Shown here in pieces: positions 1 through 5,849 of a stretch of DNA of 5,939 bases (within the stretch, counting starts at the first letter, position 1; the number at the start of each line of letters is the position of its first letter). Position numbers and translations under genes: made by a program. The stretch is taken from contig JALSRW010000001.1 of the NCBI GenBank assembly GCA_026984595.1, positions 1 to 5,939 of the forward strand, in the 5' to 3' direction. The notes under the pieces were generated by a model that was not told where the DNA came from, did not search any database, and saw nothing but the letters and a program-made list of their open reading frames with translations. This stretch comes from Alphaproteobacteria bacterium. GTDB lineage: Bacteria > Pseudomonadota > Alphaproteobacteria > Geminicoccales > Geminicoccaceae.

Positions 1-1437
1 CAGCCCGTGGGCGCGGATGGGCTCGGCGACGATCTCCGCCACCCGCCAGCGGGGATTGAGGCTGGCATAGGGATCCTGGAAGATCATCTGCAGGCGCCGC
101 CGTACCGGGGCCATGGCGGCATGCGAATCGAGCTTCGCGTAGTCCTGCCCGTCGAACAGGATGGTGCCGCGGCTGGCCCGGTAGAGCCCCACCACGAGGC
201 GGGCCACGGTCGACTTGCCGCAGCCGGATTCCCCGACGAGACTGAAGGTCTTTCCCCGGGGGATGGTGAGGTCGATGCCATCGACGGCGCGCAGGATCTT
301 CCGTCCCTCCCGGGAGAAGAGGCGGCTGAGCCGAGGCGCGGAAACATCGAAATGGCGGGCGAGACCGCGCAGCTCCACGAGCGGCCTCGCACCGCCGTCG
401 TGGGCATCCGCGCTCCCTCCCCTCTCCCGGACGAGGCCGGCGGTGACCGCACCCCGGCCGACGAGCTCGCCGGCGTGCCAGCAGGCCACCTCGGCATTGC
501 CGAGGACGATCCGTTCCGGCCGCTCCCGCCGACACAGATCCGTTGCGTGCGAGCAGCGGGGATGGAAGGCACAGCCTGCCGGGATCTCGTCGAGGCGGGG
601 CATGGCGCCGTCGATCTGCGAGAGCCGCTCGACATCCTGACCGACCAGGGGAATCGAGCCCATCAACCCGATGGTGTAGGGATGACGGGCCTGTTTGATG
701 ACCTCGCGCACCGGACCGATCTCGACGATGCGCCCGGCATACATCACCGCCACCCGATCGGCGGTCTCGGCGATCACCCCCATATCGTGGGTGATCAGCA
801 TGACGGCGGTGCCGTGCTCGCGACAGAGCCGTTTCAGGAGCGCGATGATCTGGGCCTGGATGGAGACATCGAGGGCGGTGGTGGGCTCGTCGGCGATCAC
901 CAACCGCGGGTTGGCACAGAGCGCCAGCGCGATCACCACCCGCTGGCGCATGCCGCCCGAGAACTGGTGGGGATAGTGATGGAACCGCTCGCCGGCCGAA
1001 GGTATGCCGACCTCGGCGAGGAGACCGATGGCGTGCTCGCGGGCCTGGCGCTCGCTCATCTCGGTATGGGTGAGAATGGTTTCGACGAGCTGGCGGCCGA
1101 TGGTGTAGAGCGGGTTGAGGCTCGTCAGCGGATCCTGGAAGATCATGCCGATCCGGCGCCCGCGCAGGCGCCGCATGGATTCCGCATCGAGATTGTCGAT
1201 CCGCCTTCCCTCGAGCGCGATGCGACCGGCGGCGACCCGCCCGGGGGGCTCCAGAAGGCCGATGATGGCGGCACCGGTGAGGGATTTGCCGGCACCGGAT
1301 TCGCCCACCACGCCCAGCACCTCGCCCTCGTCGATATGGAAGGAGACTCCGTCCACCGCCACCAGCACGCCGCGCCGGGTCGGGATCTCCACGCGCAGAT
1401 CGTGCACCTCCAAAAGGGGCGGTGTCCCGGCCGGCAT
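1..1437 (-). CDS. Fused dipeptide/oligopeptide ABC transporter ATPase (DppD-DppF tandem), C-terminus cut by the window edge
   Basis: This cytoplasmic ATPase would power the peptide importer encoded just upstream. The frame is open without a stop from the ATG at 1437 to position 1, giving 479 visible residues. The first nucleotide-binding domain has a Walker A motif GESGAGKS (45-52), Q-loop Q101 in FQDPLTSLNP, signature FSGGMRQR (159-166), Walker B LVIADE (179-184) and switch H217 in ITHD. The oligopeptide-transporter C-terminal extension follows, with PAGCAFHPRC and cysteines 289, 295, 302 and 319. A linker of about 30 residues leads to a second domain beginning near 352, with the DppF-like stretch HFDVSAPRLSRL, Walker A GESGCGKS (402-409) and Q454 in IFQDPYASLNP. 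The second signature, Walker B, H-loop and extension lie outside the window. The start overlaps the permease stop (TGATG) and lacks a clear ribosome binding site, so translational coupling is likely. Known fused relatives are YejF and GsiA. The substrate cannot be told from the ATPase. Confidence 0.95.
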   Translation of the reverse strand, partial: MPAGTPPLLEVHDLRVEIPTRRGVLVAVDGVSFHIDEGEVLGVVGESGAGKSLTGAAIIGLLEPPGRVAAGRIALEGRRIDNLDAESMRRLRGRRIGMIFQDPLTSLNPLYTIGRQLVETILTHTEMSERQAREHAIGLLAEVGIPSAGERFHHYPHQFSGGMRQRVVIALALCANPRLVIADEPTTALDVSIQAQIIALLKRLCREHGTAVMLITHDMGVIAETADRVAVMYAGRIVEIGPVREVIKQARHPYTIGLMGSIPLVGQDVERLSQIDGAMPRLDEIPAGCAFHPRCSHATDLCRRERPERIVLGNAEVACWHAGELVGRGAVTAGLVRERGGSADAHDGGARPLVELRGLARHFDVSAPRLSRLFSREGRKILRAVDGIDLTIPRGKTFSLVGESGCGKSTVARLVVGLYRASRGTILFDGQDYAKLDSHAAMAPVRRRLQMIFQDPYASLNPRWRVAEIVAEPIRAHGL

Positions 1438-2378
1438 CAGCGGAGTTTCGGGTTGAGGGCGTCGCGCAGCCAGTCGCCCAGGAGATTGACGGACAGCACC
1501 AGGATGGCGAGCGCCGCGCCGGGAAAGACGGTGATCCACCATTCGCCCGAGAACAGGAAATCGTTGCCGATGCGAATGAGGGTGCCGAGGGATGGCTGGG
1601 TCGCGGGCACCCCGACCCCGAGGAAGGAGAGGGTGGCCTCGGTGATGATGGCGATGGCCAGATGGATGGTCCCGATCACCAGCACCGGCCCCATCACATT
1701 GGGCAGCACATGGCGCAGCATGATCCGCCAGGGGCGGATGCCGATCACTTGCGCCGCCTGCACGTATTCCTTGCGCTTTTCCACGAGCGTCGAGCCGCGG
1801 ACCGTGCGCGCATACTGCACCCAGCCGGAGATGCCGATGGCGAACACCAGCACATAGACCGCCATTTCCTCGTGCATGTCACGGGGCAGCAGGCCGCGGG
1901 CGACACCGTCGATGAGGAGGGCGATGAGGATGGTCGGAAAGCTGAGTTGGACATCGGCGATGCGCATGATCACCGAATCCACCATGCCGCCCAGATAGCC
2001 CGACAGCAGCCCGAGGGTGACCCCGAGGAACATGGCCAGGAACACCGCGGCGAATCCGACCAGCAGCGACACCCGTGCCCCGTAGATGATGGTCGACAGC
2101 ACGTCGCGTCCCTGATCGTCGGTTCCCAGCAGATAGCGCCAGTCGCCGCCCTCCACCCAGACCGGCGGGGTGAAGGCGTCGAGCAGATCGAGGGTGGCGA
2201 GATCGAAGGGTGTGTGCGGCGCCACCCAGGGAGCGAAGGCGGCCGCCCCCATCATGACGGCGGTGATCAGCGCCGCCAGAACGGTCACCGGCGAGCGGGT
2301 GAAGCTGTAGAAGAGATCGCTTTCGAGGAGCCGGGCGAGGATCCCCGGCGGTGCCGCGCGCCCGAGCTGCTCAGCCAT
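1437..2378 (-). CDS. DppC/OppC-type peptide ABC transporter permease
   Basis: This is the second inner-membrane permease of the importer, 313 residues, a normal length for the DppC family. A short cytoplasmic N-terminus leads to a first membrane segment at about 31-52. A periplasmic stretch ends in LLGTDDQGRD (83-92), the GTDxxGRD motif at the start of the DppC transmembrane core. Hydrophobic segments follow at about 102-128, 143-160, 172-190, 228-250 and 283-301. The ATPase-coupling EAA loop lies at 204-227, with EYVQAAQVIGIRPWR and the HVLPN ending. The C-terminus GDWLRDALNPKLR is typical of the family. The ATG overlaps the upstream permease stop by 8 bases (ATGGCTGA), and no clear Shine-Dalgarno sequence precedes it, which suggests coupled translation. 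The stop overlaps the ATPase start. The identity as a Dpp/Opp/Nik-class permease is firm, but the transported compound is not shown. Confidence 0.95.
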   Translation of the reverse strand: MAEQLGRAAPPGILARLLESDLFYSFTRSPVTVLAALITAVMMGAAAFAPWVAPHTPFDLATLDLLDAFTPPVWVEGGDWRYLLGTDDQGRDVLSTIIYGARVSLLVGFAAVFLAMFLGVTLGLLSGYLGGMVDSVIMRIADVQLSFPTILIALLIDGVARGLLPRDMHEEMAVYVLVFAIGISGWVQYARTVRGSTLVEKRKEYVQAAQVIGIRPWRIMLRHVLPNVMGPVLVIGTIHLAIAIITEATLSFLGVGVPATQPSLGTLIRIGNDFLFSGEWWITVFPGAALAILVLSVNLLGDWLRDALNPKLR

Positions 2379-3360
2379 GGCCCGCCGCCCGCTCGCGATC
2401 GACGCGCAGACGCGGATCGACCAGATAGTAGAGGAGATCCACCGCCAGATTGATGACCACGAAGAAGAGGGCGATCATCACCAGATACGCCGCCATCACC
2501 GGAATATCGACTTCGTTGATGGCCTGGATGAACAGCAGCCCCATGCCCGGCCACTGGAACACGCTCTCGGTGATGATCGCGAAGGCGATGATCGAGCCGA
2601 GCTGCAGGCCGGTGATGGTGATCACCGGCACCAGCGTGTTCTTCAGCGCATGGCCGAAATGGATGGCGCGGTTGGACAGGCCGCGGGCACGGGCGAATTT
2701 GATGTAGTCCGTCCTGAGCACCTCCAGCATCTCCGCCCGCACCAGCCGCATGATCAGGGTCATCTGGAACAGGGCCAGGGTAACGGCCGGCATGATCAGG
2801 GCCTTGAGACCGGACACCGTCAGCAGCCCGGTGGTCCACCAGCCGATCGCCACCACCTCGCCGCGGCCGAAGGTGGGCAGCCATCGGAGCACCACACCGA
2901 ACAGCAGAATCAACAGGATGCCGATCAGGAAGGTGGGCAGCGACACCCCGATCAGCGACAGGGCCATGAAACTGCGCGACAGGAAGCCGTCCCGGTGCAG
3001 GCCCGTATAGACCCCCATCGGCAGGCCCACGACCAATGCCAGCAGGGCGGCGACGACCGACAGCTCGAGGGTCGCCGGCATGCGCTCGGCGATGAGCTCG
3101 GCGACCGGCCGGCGGTGGCGGTAGGAGATGCCGAAATCGCCCTTCACGGCATTGCCGACGAAGCGCGCGAACTGCACGAGGAAGGGGTCGTCGAGGCCGA
3201 GTTTCCGGCGGAGCTGCTCGCGCTCGACGGCGGAGGTGTCCTGGCCCACCAGATTGTTGATGGGATCGCCCACATAGCGGAACAGGGCGAAGGCAATCAG
3301 CGCCACCGCCAGCATGACGAGAATCGACTGCAGCAGCCGGCGGACCACGAAGCCGATCAT
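2371..3360 (-). CDS. DppB/OppB-type peptide ABC transporter permease
   Basis: This is the first inner-membrane permease of the importer, 329 residues, close to the usual length of DppB proteins. It starts with the typical membrane-anchored N-terminus MIGFVVRRLLQSILVM. The periplasmic part includes RRKLGLDDPFLVQF (51-64) and KGDFGISY (73-80), both characteristic of DppB/OppB. Membrane segments lie at about 9-28, 98-120, 131-158, 180-200, 243-266 and 287-313. The EAA loop is at 217-241 (TDYIKFARARGLSNRAI, ending HALKN), and VFQWPGMG (267-274) is another family hallmark. The ATG at 3360 has AAGG at 3371-3368, seven bases upstream. The gene follows the binding-protein stop by 88 bases containing a hairpin and overlaps the next permease by 8 bases. 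It should form a heterodimer with the DppC-type protein. The substrate is unknown. Confidence 0.96.
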   Translation of the reverse strand: MIGFVVRRLLQSILVMLAVALIAFALFRYVGDPINNLVGQDTSAVEREQLRRKLGLDDPFLVQFARFVGNAVKGDFGISYRHRRPVAELIAERMPATLELSVVAALLALVVGLPMGVYTGLHRDGFLSRSFMALSLIGVSLPTFLIGILLILLFGVVLRWLPTFGRGEVVAIGWWTTGLLTVSGLKALIMPAVTLALFQMTLIMRLVRAEMLEVLRTDYIKFARARGLSNRAIHFGHALKNTLVPVITITGLQLGSIIAFAIITESVFQWPGMGLLFIQAINEVDIPVMAAYLVMIALFFVVINLAVDLLYYLVDPRLRVDRERAAGHG

Positions 3361-3405
3361 CGCCCGGCCTTACCCGAAAGGTCTCCCGGGGCGTCCCGTG
3401 CCGCC

Positions 3406-3433
3406 GGCCCGGGGCGCTCGCGCCCCCCGGGCC
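3406..3433 (-). promoter_or_regulatory. Intercistronic stem-loop between the binding protein and the permease genes
   Basis: GGCCCGGGGCG at 3406-3416 pairs with 3421-3433 around a four-base loop. The match is 11 base pairs with two unpaired C residues on the right arm. The hairpin begins 16 bases after the binding-protein stop on the minus strand. No T-run follows it in that direction, so it does not look like a simple intrinsic terminator. In known importer operons, hairpins at this position stabilise or partly terminate the transcript so that more binding protein is made than permease. That role is inferred here. Confidence 0.6.
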
Positions 3434-3448
3434 CTGTCGTCCGCCCGC

Positions 3449-5044
3449 TCAGGGCAGGACCACGTTGCGGAAATCGAGCACATTGTCCGCCCGCTGGGCG
3501 ACCGTGACGCCGTCCCGCACGCCCCAGGAAAGAGGCTGCTGGTGGAGCGGGATGTGGCCCACCTCGCGCTTGTGGATGGTGAAGGCCTCGTCGATCAGGG
3601 CCTGGCGCCTGGCGGGATCGGTCTCCGCGGCGATCAGCCCGGTGAGCTCGTCGACCCGGGGATTGCAGTAGCCGCCGAGATTGAACAGCCCCGCTCTCGT
3701 CTCCTTGTTGCGGCAGGAGATCAGGTTCTGCAGCACATTGTGGGCATCCATCGAACCCGGGGTCCAGCCCAGCAGATAGAAGCTGGTGTCGTAGTTGTTC
3801 TGAGCCAGAACCTTGGCGAAATATTTGGACTTGGGCTGGGCCAGCACATCGACCTCGACCCCCACGCGCGCCAGCATGGCAGCCACCGCCTGGCAGATCC
3901 GCTCGTCGTTGACGTAGCGGTTGTTGGGGCAGTCCATGGTCACCTGGAACCCGTCCGGATATCCCGCCTCGGCCAGCAGCTTCCTGGAGAGATCCGGGTC
4001 GTATTCATAAGGGGTGTTGAGCTTCGGGTTGAAGCCGTTGACCTGGGGGGCGATCATCAGCCCGGTCGGGGTCGAGGCGCCGCGCATGACCTTGTTCTTG
4101 ATGGCCTCGAGATCGATGGCATGGGCGAAGGCCTCGCGGACCCGCACGTCCTTGAAGGGATTCCTGCCCTTGACATTGGAGTAGAGCAGCTCGTCGCGGG
4201 CCTGATCCATGCCGAGGAAGATGGTCCGGGCCTCGGGACCGGTCAGCGGCGAGACCCCGTCGGCGGCTTCCAGCCGGTTCCAATCCTGCACGGGGATCGG
4301 ATAGGCCAGGTCGAGCTCGCCGGAAACGAGCGCGGCCACCCGGGTGGCGTCCTGCGAGATGGGGGTGAACACCACCTCCTCGACGTTCGATTTGATCTCC
4401 TTCCAGTAGGAAGGCGCACGCTTGAACACCGTCTTCACGTCGGGCTCGCGGGATTCGATCATGAACGGGCCGGTGCCGTTGGCATGGAGGCTCGCGAACT
4501 TGCCCGAAGTCTCGGCGCTCTTGGGGCTCTCGGCCTCGGTGGCGTTGTTGGCCTCGGCCCATTCCTGGTCCATGATGTACAGCCAGACCATCTCGCGCAC
4601 GAGGGTCGGCGTCGGGCTCGGGGTTTCCACCTCGATGGTGTAATCGTCGATCTTCGTGATGTCGGAGATCAGCCCGCCACGCACCTTCTGGTCGGAGCCC
4701 TCGGTGAGCGTGCGCTTCCAGGAAAAGATCACGTCATCGGCGGTGAACGGGTTGCCGTTGTGGAACTTCACGCCCCGGCGCAGCTCGAACCGCCACTTGG
4801 TGGGCGAGAGGACTTCCCAGGACTCGGCCAGCGCCGGAATCAGGTTGAGATCGGCATCGTAGGCGGCGAGCCCTTCGTAGACATTGCCCAGGAAACCGAG
4901 GGTGAAGGTCTCGTTGAGCCCGTGCGGGTCGAGCGACTGCGCATCCCCCTGGAAGGCGTAACGGAAGGTCTGGGCCGAAACCGCCCCCGAAATGCCGACG
5001 GCGAGCACCGCCGCGGTTGCCAGTCGTCCCAGTCGCAGATGCAT
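3449..5044 (-). CDS. Periplasmic peptide-type ABC transporter substrate-binding protein (family 5)
   Basis: This secreted receptor should capture the ligand in the periplasm and deliver it to the permeases. With the start at 5044 it is 531 residues, normal for solute-binding family 5 (DppA/OppA class). A Sec signal peptide covers 1-24: HLRLGR basic end, hydrophobic core, and VSA-Q cleavage site. The mature protein opens with FRYAFQGDAQSLDPHG and carries the family region ALAESWEV (71-78) through WRFELRRGVKFHNGNPFTADD (84-104). HANGTGPFMI (187-196), VREAFAHAID (302-311) and LLAEAGYPDGF (356-366) are further typical blocks. Four cysteines (372, 384, 444, 460) could form disulfides in the periplasm. 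The frame stays open upstream to 5578, but those 178 extra codons are arginine- and glycine-rich, lie antisense to the lipoprotein gene and lack a signal peptide. The GGGAG site also supports the 5044 start. It is first in the operon. Peptides are the default ligand, but related proteins bind glutathione, opines, sugars or nickel complexes. Confidence 0.95.
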   Translation of the reverse strand: MHLRLGRLATAAVLAVGISGAVSAQTFRYAFQGDAQSLDPHGLNETFTLGFLGNVYEGLAAYDADLNLIPALAESWEVLSPTKWRFELRRGVKFHNGNPFTADDVIFSWKRTLTEGSDQKVRGGLISDITKIDDYTIEVETPSPTPTLVREMVWLYIMDQEWAEANNATEAESPKSAETSGKFASLHANGTGPFMIESREPDVKTVFKRAPSYWKEIKSNVEEVVFTPISQDATRVAALVSGELDLAYPIPVQDWNRLEAADGVSPLTGPEARTIFLGMDQARDELLYSNVKGRNPFKDVRVREAFAHAIDLEAIKNKVMRGASTPTGLMIAPQVNGFNPKLNTPYEYDPDLSRKLLAEAGYPDGFQVTMDCPNNRYVNDERICQAVAAMLARVGVEVDVLAQPKSKYFAKVLAQNNYDTSFYLLGWTPGSMDAHNVLQNLISCRNKETRAGLFNLGGYCNPRVDELTGLIAAETDPARRQALIDEAFTIHKREVGHIPLHQQPLSWGVRDGVTVAQRADNVLDFRNVVLP

Positions 5045-5053
5045 TGCCCCGTA

Positions 5054-5058
5054 CTCCC
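5054..5058 (-). promoter_or_regulatory. Ribosome binding site that fixes the binding-protein start
   Basis: The minus strand reads GGGAG nine bases before the ATG at 5044. The ATG is followed directly by a good signal peptide, so this site decides against the much longer upstream reading frame. Confidence 0.7.
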
Positions 5059-5178
5059 GTTTCGCGAATGGTGATCGACGCGCCGCCCCGCGCCACGCCG
5101 TCCGCAGGAGGTCCTCGGTTCGGACCCGACAGCGGTGCCGAGAGCCGATGGTCCCGCGAGATCCCCCCTTGCCCGCCG

Positions 5179-5207
5179 ACGATAGCAGACCCCGGGGCAC
5201 ATGGGAA
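5179..5207 (-). promoter_or_regulatory. Candidate sigma-70-like promoter for the transport operon
   Basis: On the minus strand, TTCCCA (5207-5202) is followed after a 17-base spacer by TATCGT (5184-5179). The bases TGC just before it form an extended -10 element (TGCTATCGT). Both hexamers match the consensus at four of six positions. It is among the few AT-containing stretches in the gap. Transcription would begin near 5172, giving a leader of about 130 bases. The call is based on sequence resemblance only, and an upstream or alternative-sigma promoter is possible. Confidence 0.35.
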
Positions 5208-5366
5208 TCGTCGCGCGCGGGACCGGCGCCCGGGCGGGTTTCGTGGCAAGCTGCGAATTCCCCGGGAACGAATCGGCGGCGGCTGCGTCCATCATGCAAA
5301 CGAACCCAGAAAACGATCCGGTTGGTGCGGCCCGTGAGCGATCCCCGGTTCCAGGAGACACGGCCC

Positions 5367-5570
5367 ATGTACGGAACAGCGCTGCGAATGACGGTGGTCC
5401 TGGCCATGCTGACGGCCTCGGCCTTCACCCTCTCGGCCTGCGAGGAAGCGCCCTCGGAGGCCGACCGGACCGGTACCGCCCCCGAAGCCGGAATGAGCGA
5501 GGGCGCGCCGGAGATCGGCACCGACGGCGGCACCCCGGAGACCGCCCCGGTCGCCCCGGCCACCGAATAG
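5367..5570 (+). CDS. Small acidic lipoprotein of unknown function
   Basis: The predicted product is a 67-residue precursor of a membrane-anchored lipoprotein. A strong AGGAG at 5353-5357 lies nine bases before the ATG. The N-terminus has a single basic residue (R7), a hydrophobic core (about 8-22) and a lipobox LSAC (22-25), so lipidation and cleavage at C25 are predicted. Glu at the +2 position does not match the classic Asp inner-membrane retention signal of enterobacteria. The mature part is only 43 residues, rich in Glu, Ala, Pro, Thr and Gly, with about ten acidic residues and one arginine. A loose repeat appears as GTAPE (36-40), GAPE (46-49) and GTPE (55-58). This tail is probably unstructured. 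The gene is divergent from the transport operon, and nothing ties it to transport beyond location. I do not recognise the family. The ribosome binding site and lipobox make it a likely real gene. Confidence 0.8.
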   Translation: MYGTALRMTVVLAMLTASAFTLSACEEAPSEADRTGTAPEAGMSEGAPEIGTDGGTPETAPVAPATE

Positions 5571-5583
5571 GTCCACATGGTCA

Positions 5584-5609
5584 GCGGGCCGGGCGCCTAC
5601 CCGGCCCGC
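5584..5609. terminator. Bidirectional stem-loop between convergent genes
   Basis: GCGGGCCGGG (5584-5593) and CCCGGCCCGC (5600-5609) form a perfect 10-bp stem with a six-base loop, 13 bases after the lipoprotein stop. No T-run follows on either strand, so it is not a textbook intrinsic terminator. Its position between convergent reading frames suggests that it ends or protects transcripts from both sides. The TAG stop of the minus-strand frame falls inside the loop. Confidence 0.6.
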
Positions 5610-5845
5610 CCCTCGCCGTCGGCCGCGGATCGCCCCGGCGGTCGGCGCATCCGGGCGCAGATCCTGCGGCATTCGCCCTCCGGGAAGGCCTCGAGGATGG
5701 TGGTGCGGCTTGAGAGACCGGTGCCATACTCGATTAAGCGCGGCATCGAGAACTTCTCGCTCCGGACCAGGTACCTGTCGGGGATCCAGCGCGGGGCCAT
5801 CTCTCGCCCCGCGGCACGGCGAGGAGGAAGCGGCCGCGGTCGCAT
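5597..5845 (-). CDS. Hypothetical protein, 82 residues, unrecognised
   Basis: This minus-strand frame begins four bases after the stop of the antitoxin-like gene, an operon-like spacing. I do not recognise the product. The first 15 residues are arginine- and proline-rich. The middle, about 16-63, looks more protein-like (PRWIPDRYLVRSEKFSMPRL, then TTILEAFPEGECRRICARM) and has mostly G- or C-ending codons. The tail is basic and low in complexity. An internal ATG at 5800 would give 67 residues, with GGGG seven bases upstream as a weak ribosome binding site. A competing start at 5850 (TGATG overlap with the upstream stop) gives only 38 codons. A plus-strand frame is also open here, so the coding status is uncertain. 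The 82-codon frame could also be a gene remnant. Confidence 0.4.
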   Translation of the reverse strand: MRPRPLPPRRAAGREMAPRWIPDRYLVRSEKFSMPRLIEYGTGLSSRTTILEAFPEGECRRICARMRRPPGRSAADGEGRAG

Positions 5846-5849
5846 GGCA

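Larger units (their letters stand above)
5045..5366. other. Divergent intergenic region, no gene seen
   Basis: These 322 bases separate the minus-strand transport operon from the plus-strand lipoprotein gene and so should hold both start signals. A candidate minus-strand promoter is listed separately. I found no convincing plus-strand -35/-10 pair. Short inverted repeats are present: TTCCC-C-GGGAA at 5258-5268, CGCCCGGGCG at 5227-5236, and GGTCC/GGACC arms at 5111-5115 and 5123-5127. Such short matches are common in GC-rich DNA. The frames crossing the region are arginine-rich and lack protein-like character. Confidence 0.6.

Noticed and set aside
7..1857. Long open plus-strand frame of 616 codons opposite the ATPase gene
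   Set aside because: It lies in exact codon register opposite the ATPase, which has clear motifs. In GC-rich genes the codons TTA, CTA and TCA are rare, so the antisense register stays open by composition. Its product is a His/Gly/Asp-rich string without domains.
1422..2453. Plus-strand frame of 343 codons opposite the DppC-type permease
   Set aside because: It is codon-aligned antisense to a well-supported permease, and its product is unusually rich in His, Asp, Gly and Gln, as expected for the reverse complement of a hydrophobic protein.
2377..3507. Plus-strand frame of 376 codons opposite the DppB-type permease
   Set aside because: The same antisense codon-register effect applies. The product is a His/Gln/Asp-rich string, and no ribosome binding site or motif supports it.
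3314..5074. Plus-strand frame of 586 codons opposite the binding-protein gene
   Set aside because: It is codon-aligned antisense to a binding protein with a signal peptide and family motifs. Nothing independent supports it.
5106..5112. Perfect AGGAGGT Shine-Dalgarno-like sequence on the plus strand
   Set aside because: No start codon lies at a suitable distance downstream, so it does not mark a plus-strand gene. It is discussed only as the complement of a minus-strand leader element.
5258..5268. TTCCC-C-GGGAA palindrome as a possible operator
   Set aside because: The arms are five bases, no second copy is seen, and similar matches are expected by chance in this composition.
5045..5578. N-terminal extension of the binding-protein frame up to 5578
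   Set aside because: It runs antisense through the lipoprotein gene, is arginine/serine-rich and would bury the signal peptide. The GGGAG and signal peptide at 5044 fit far better.
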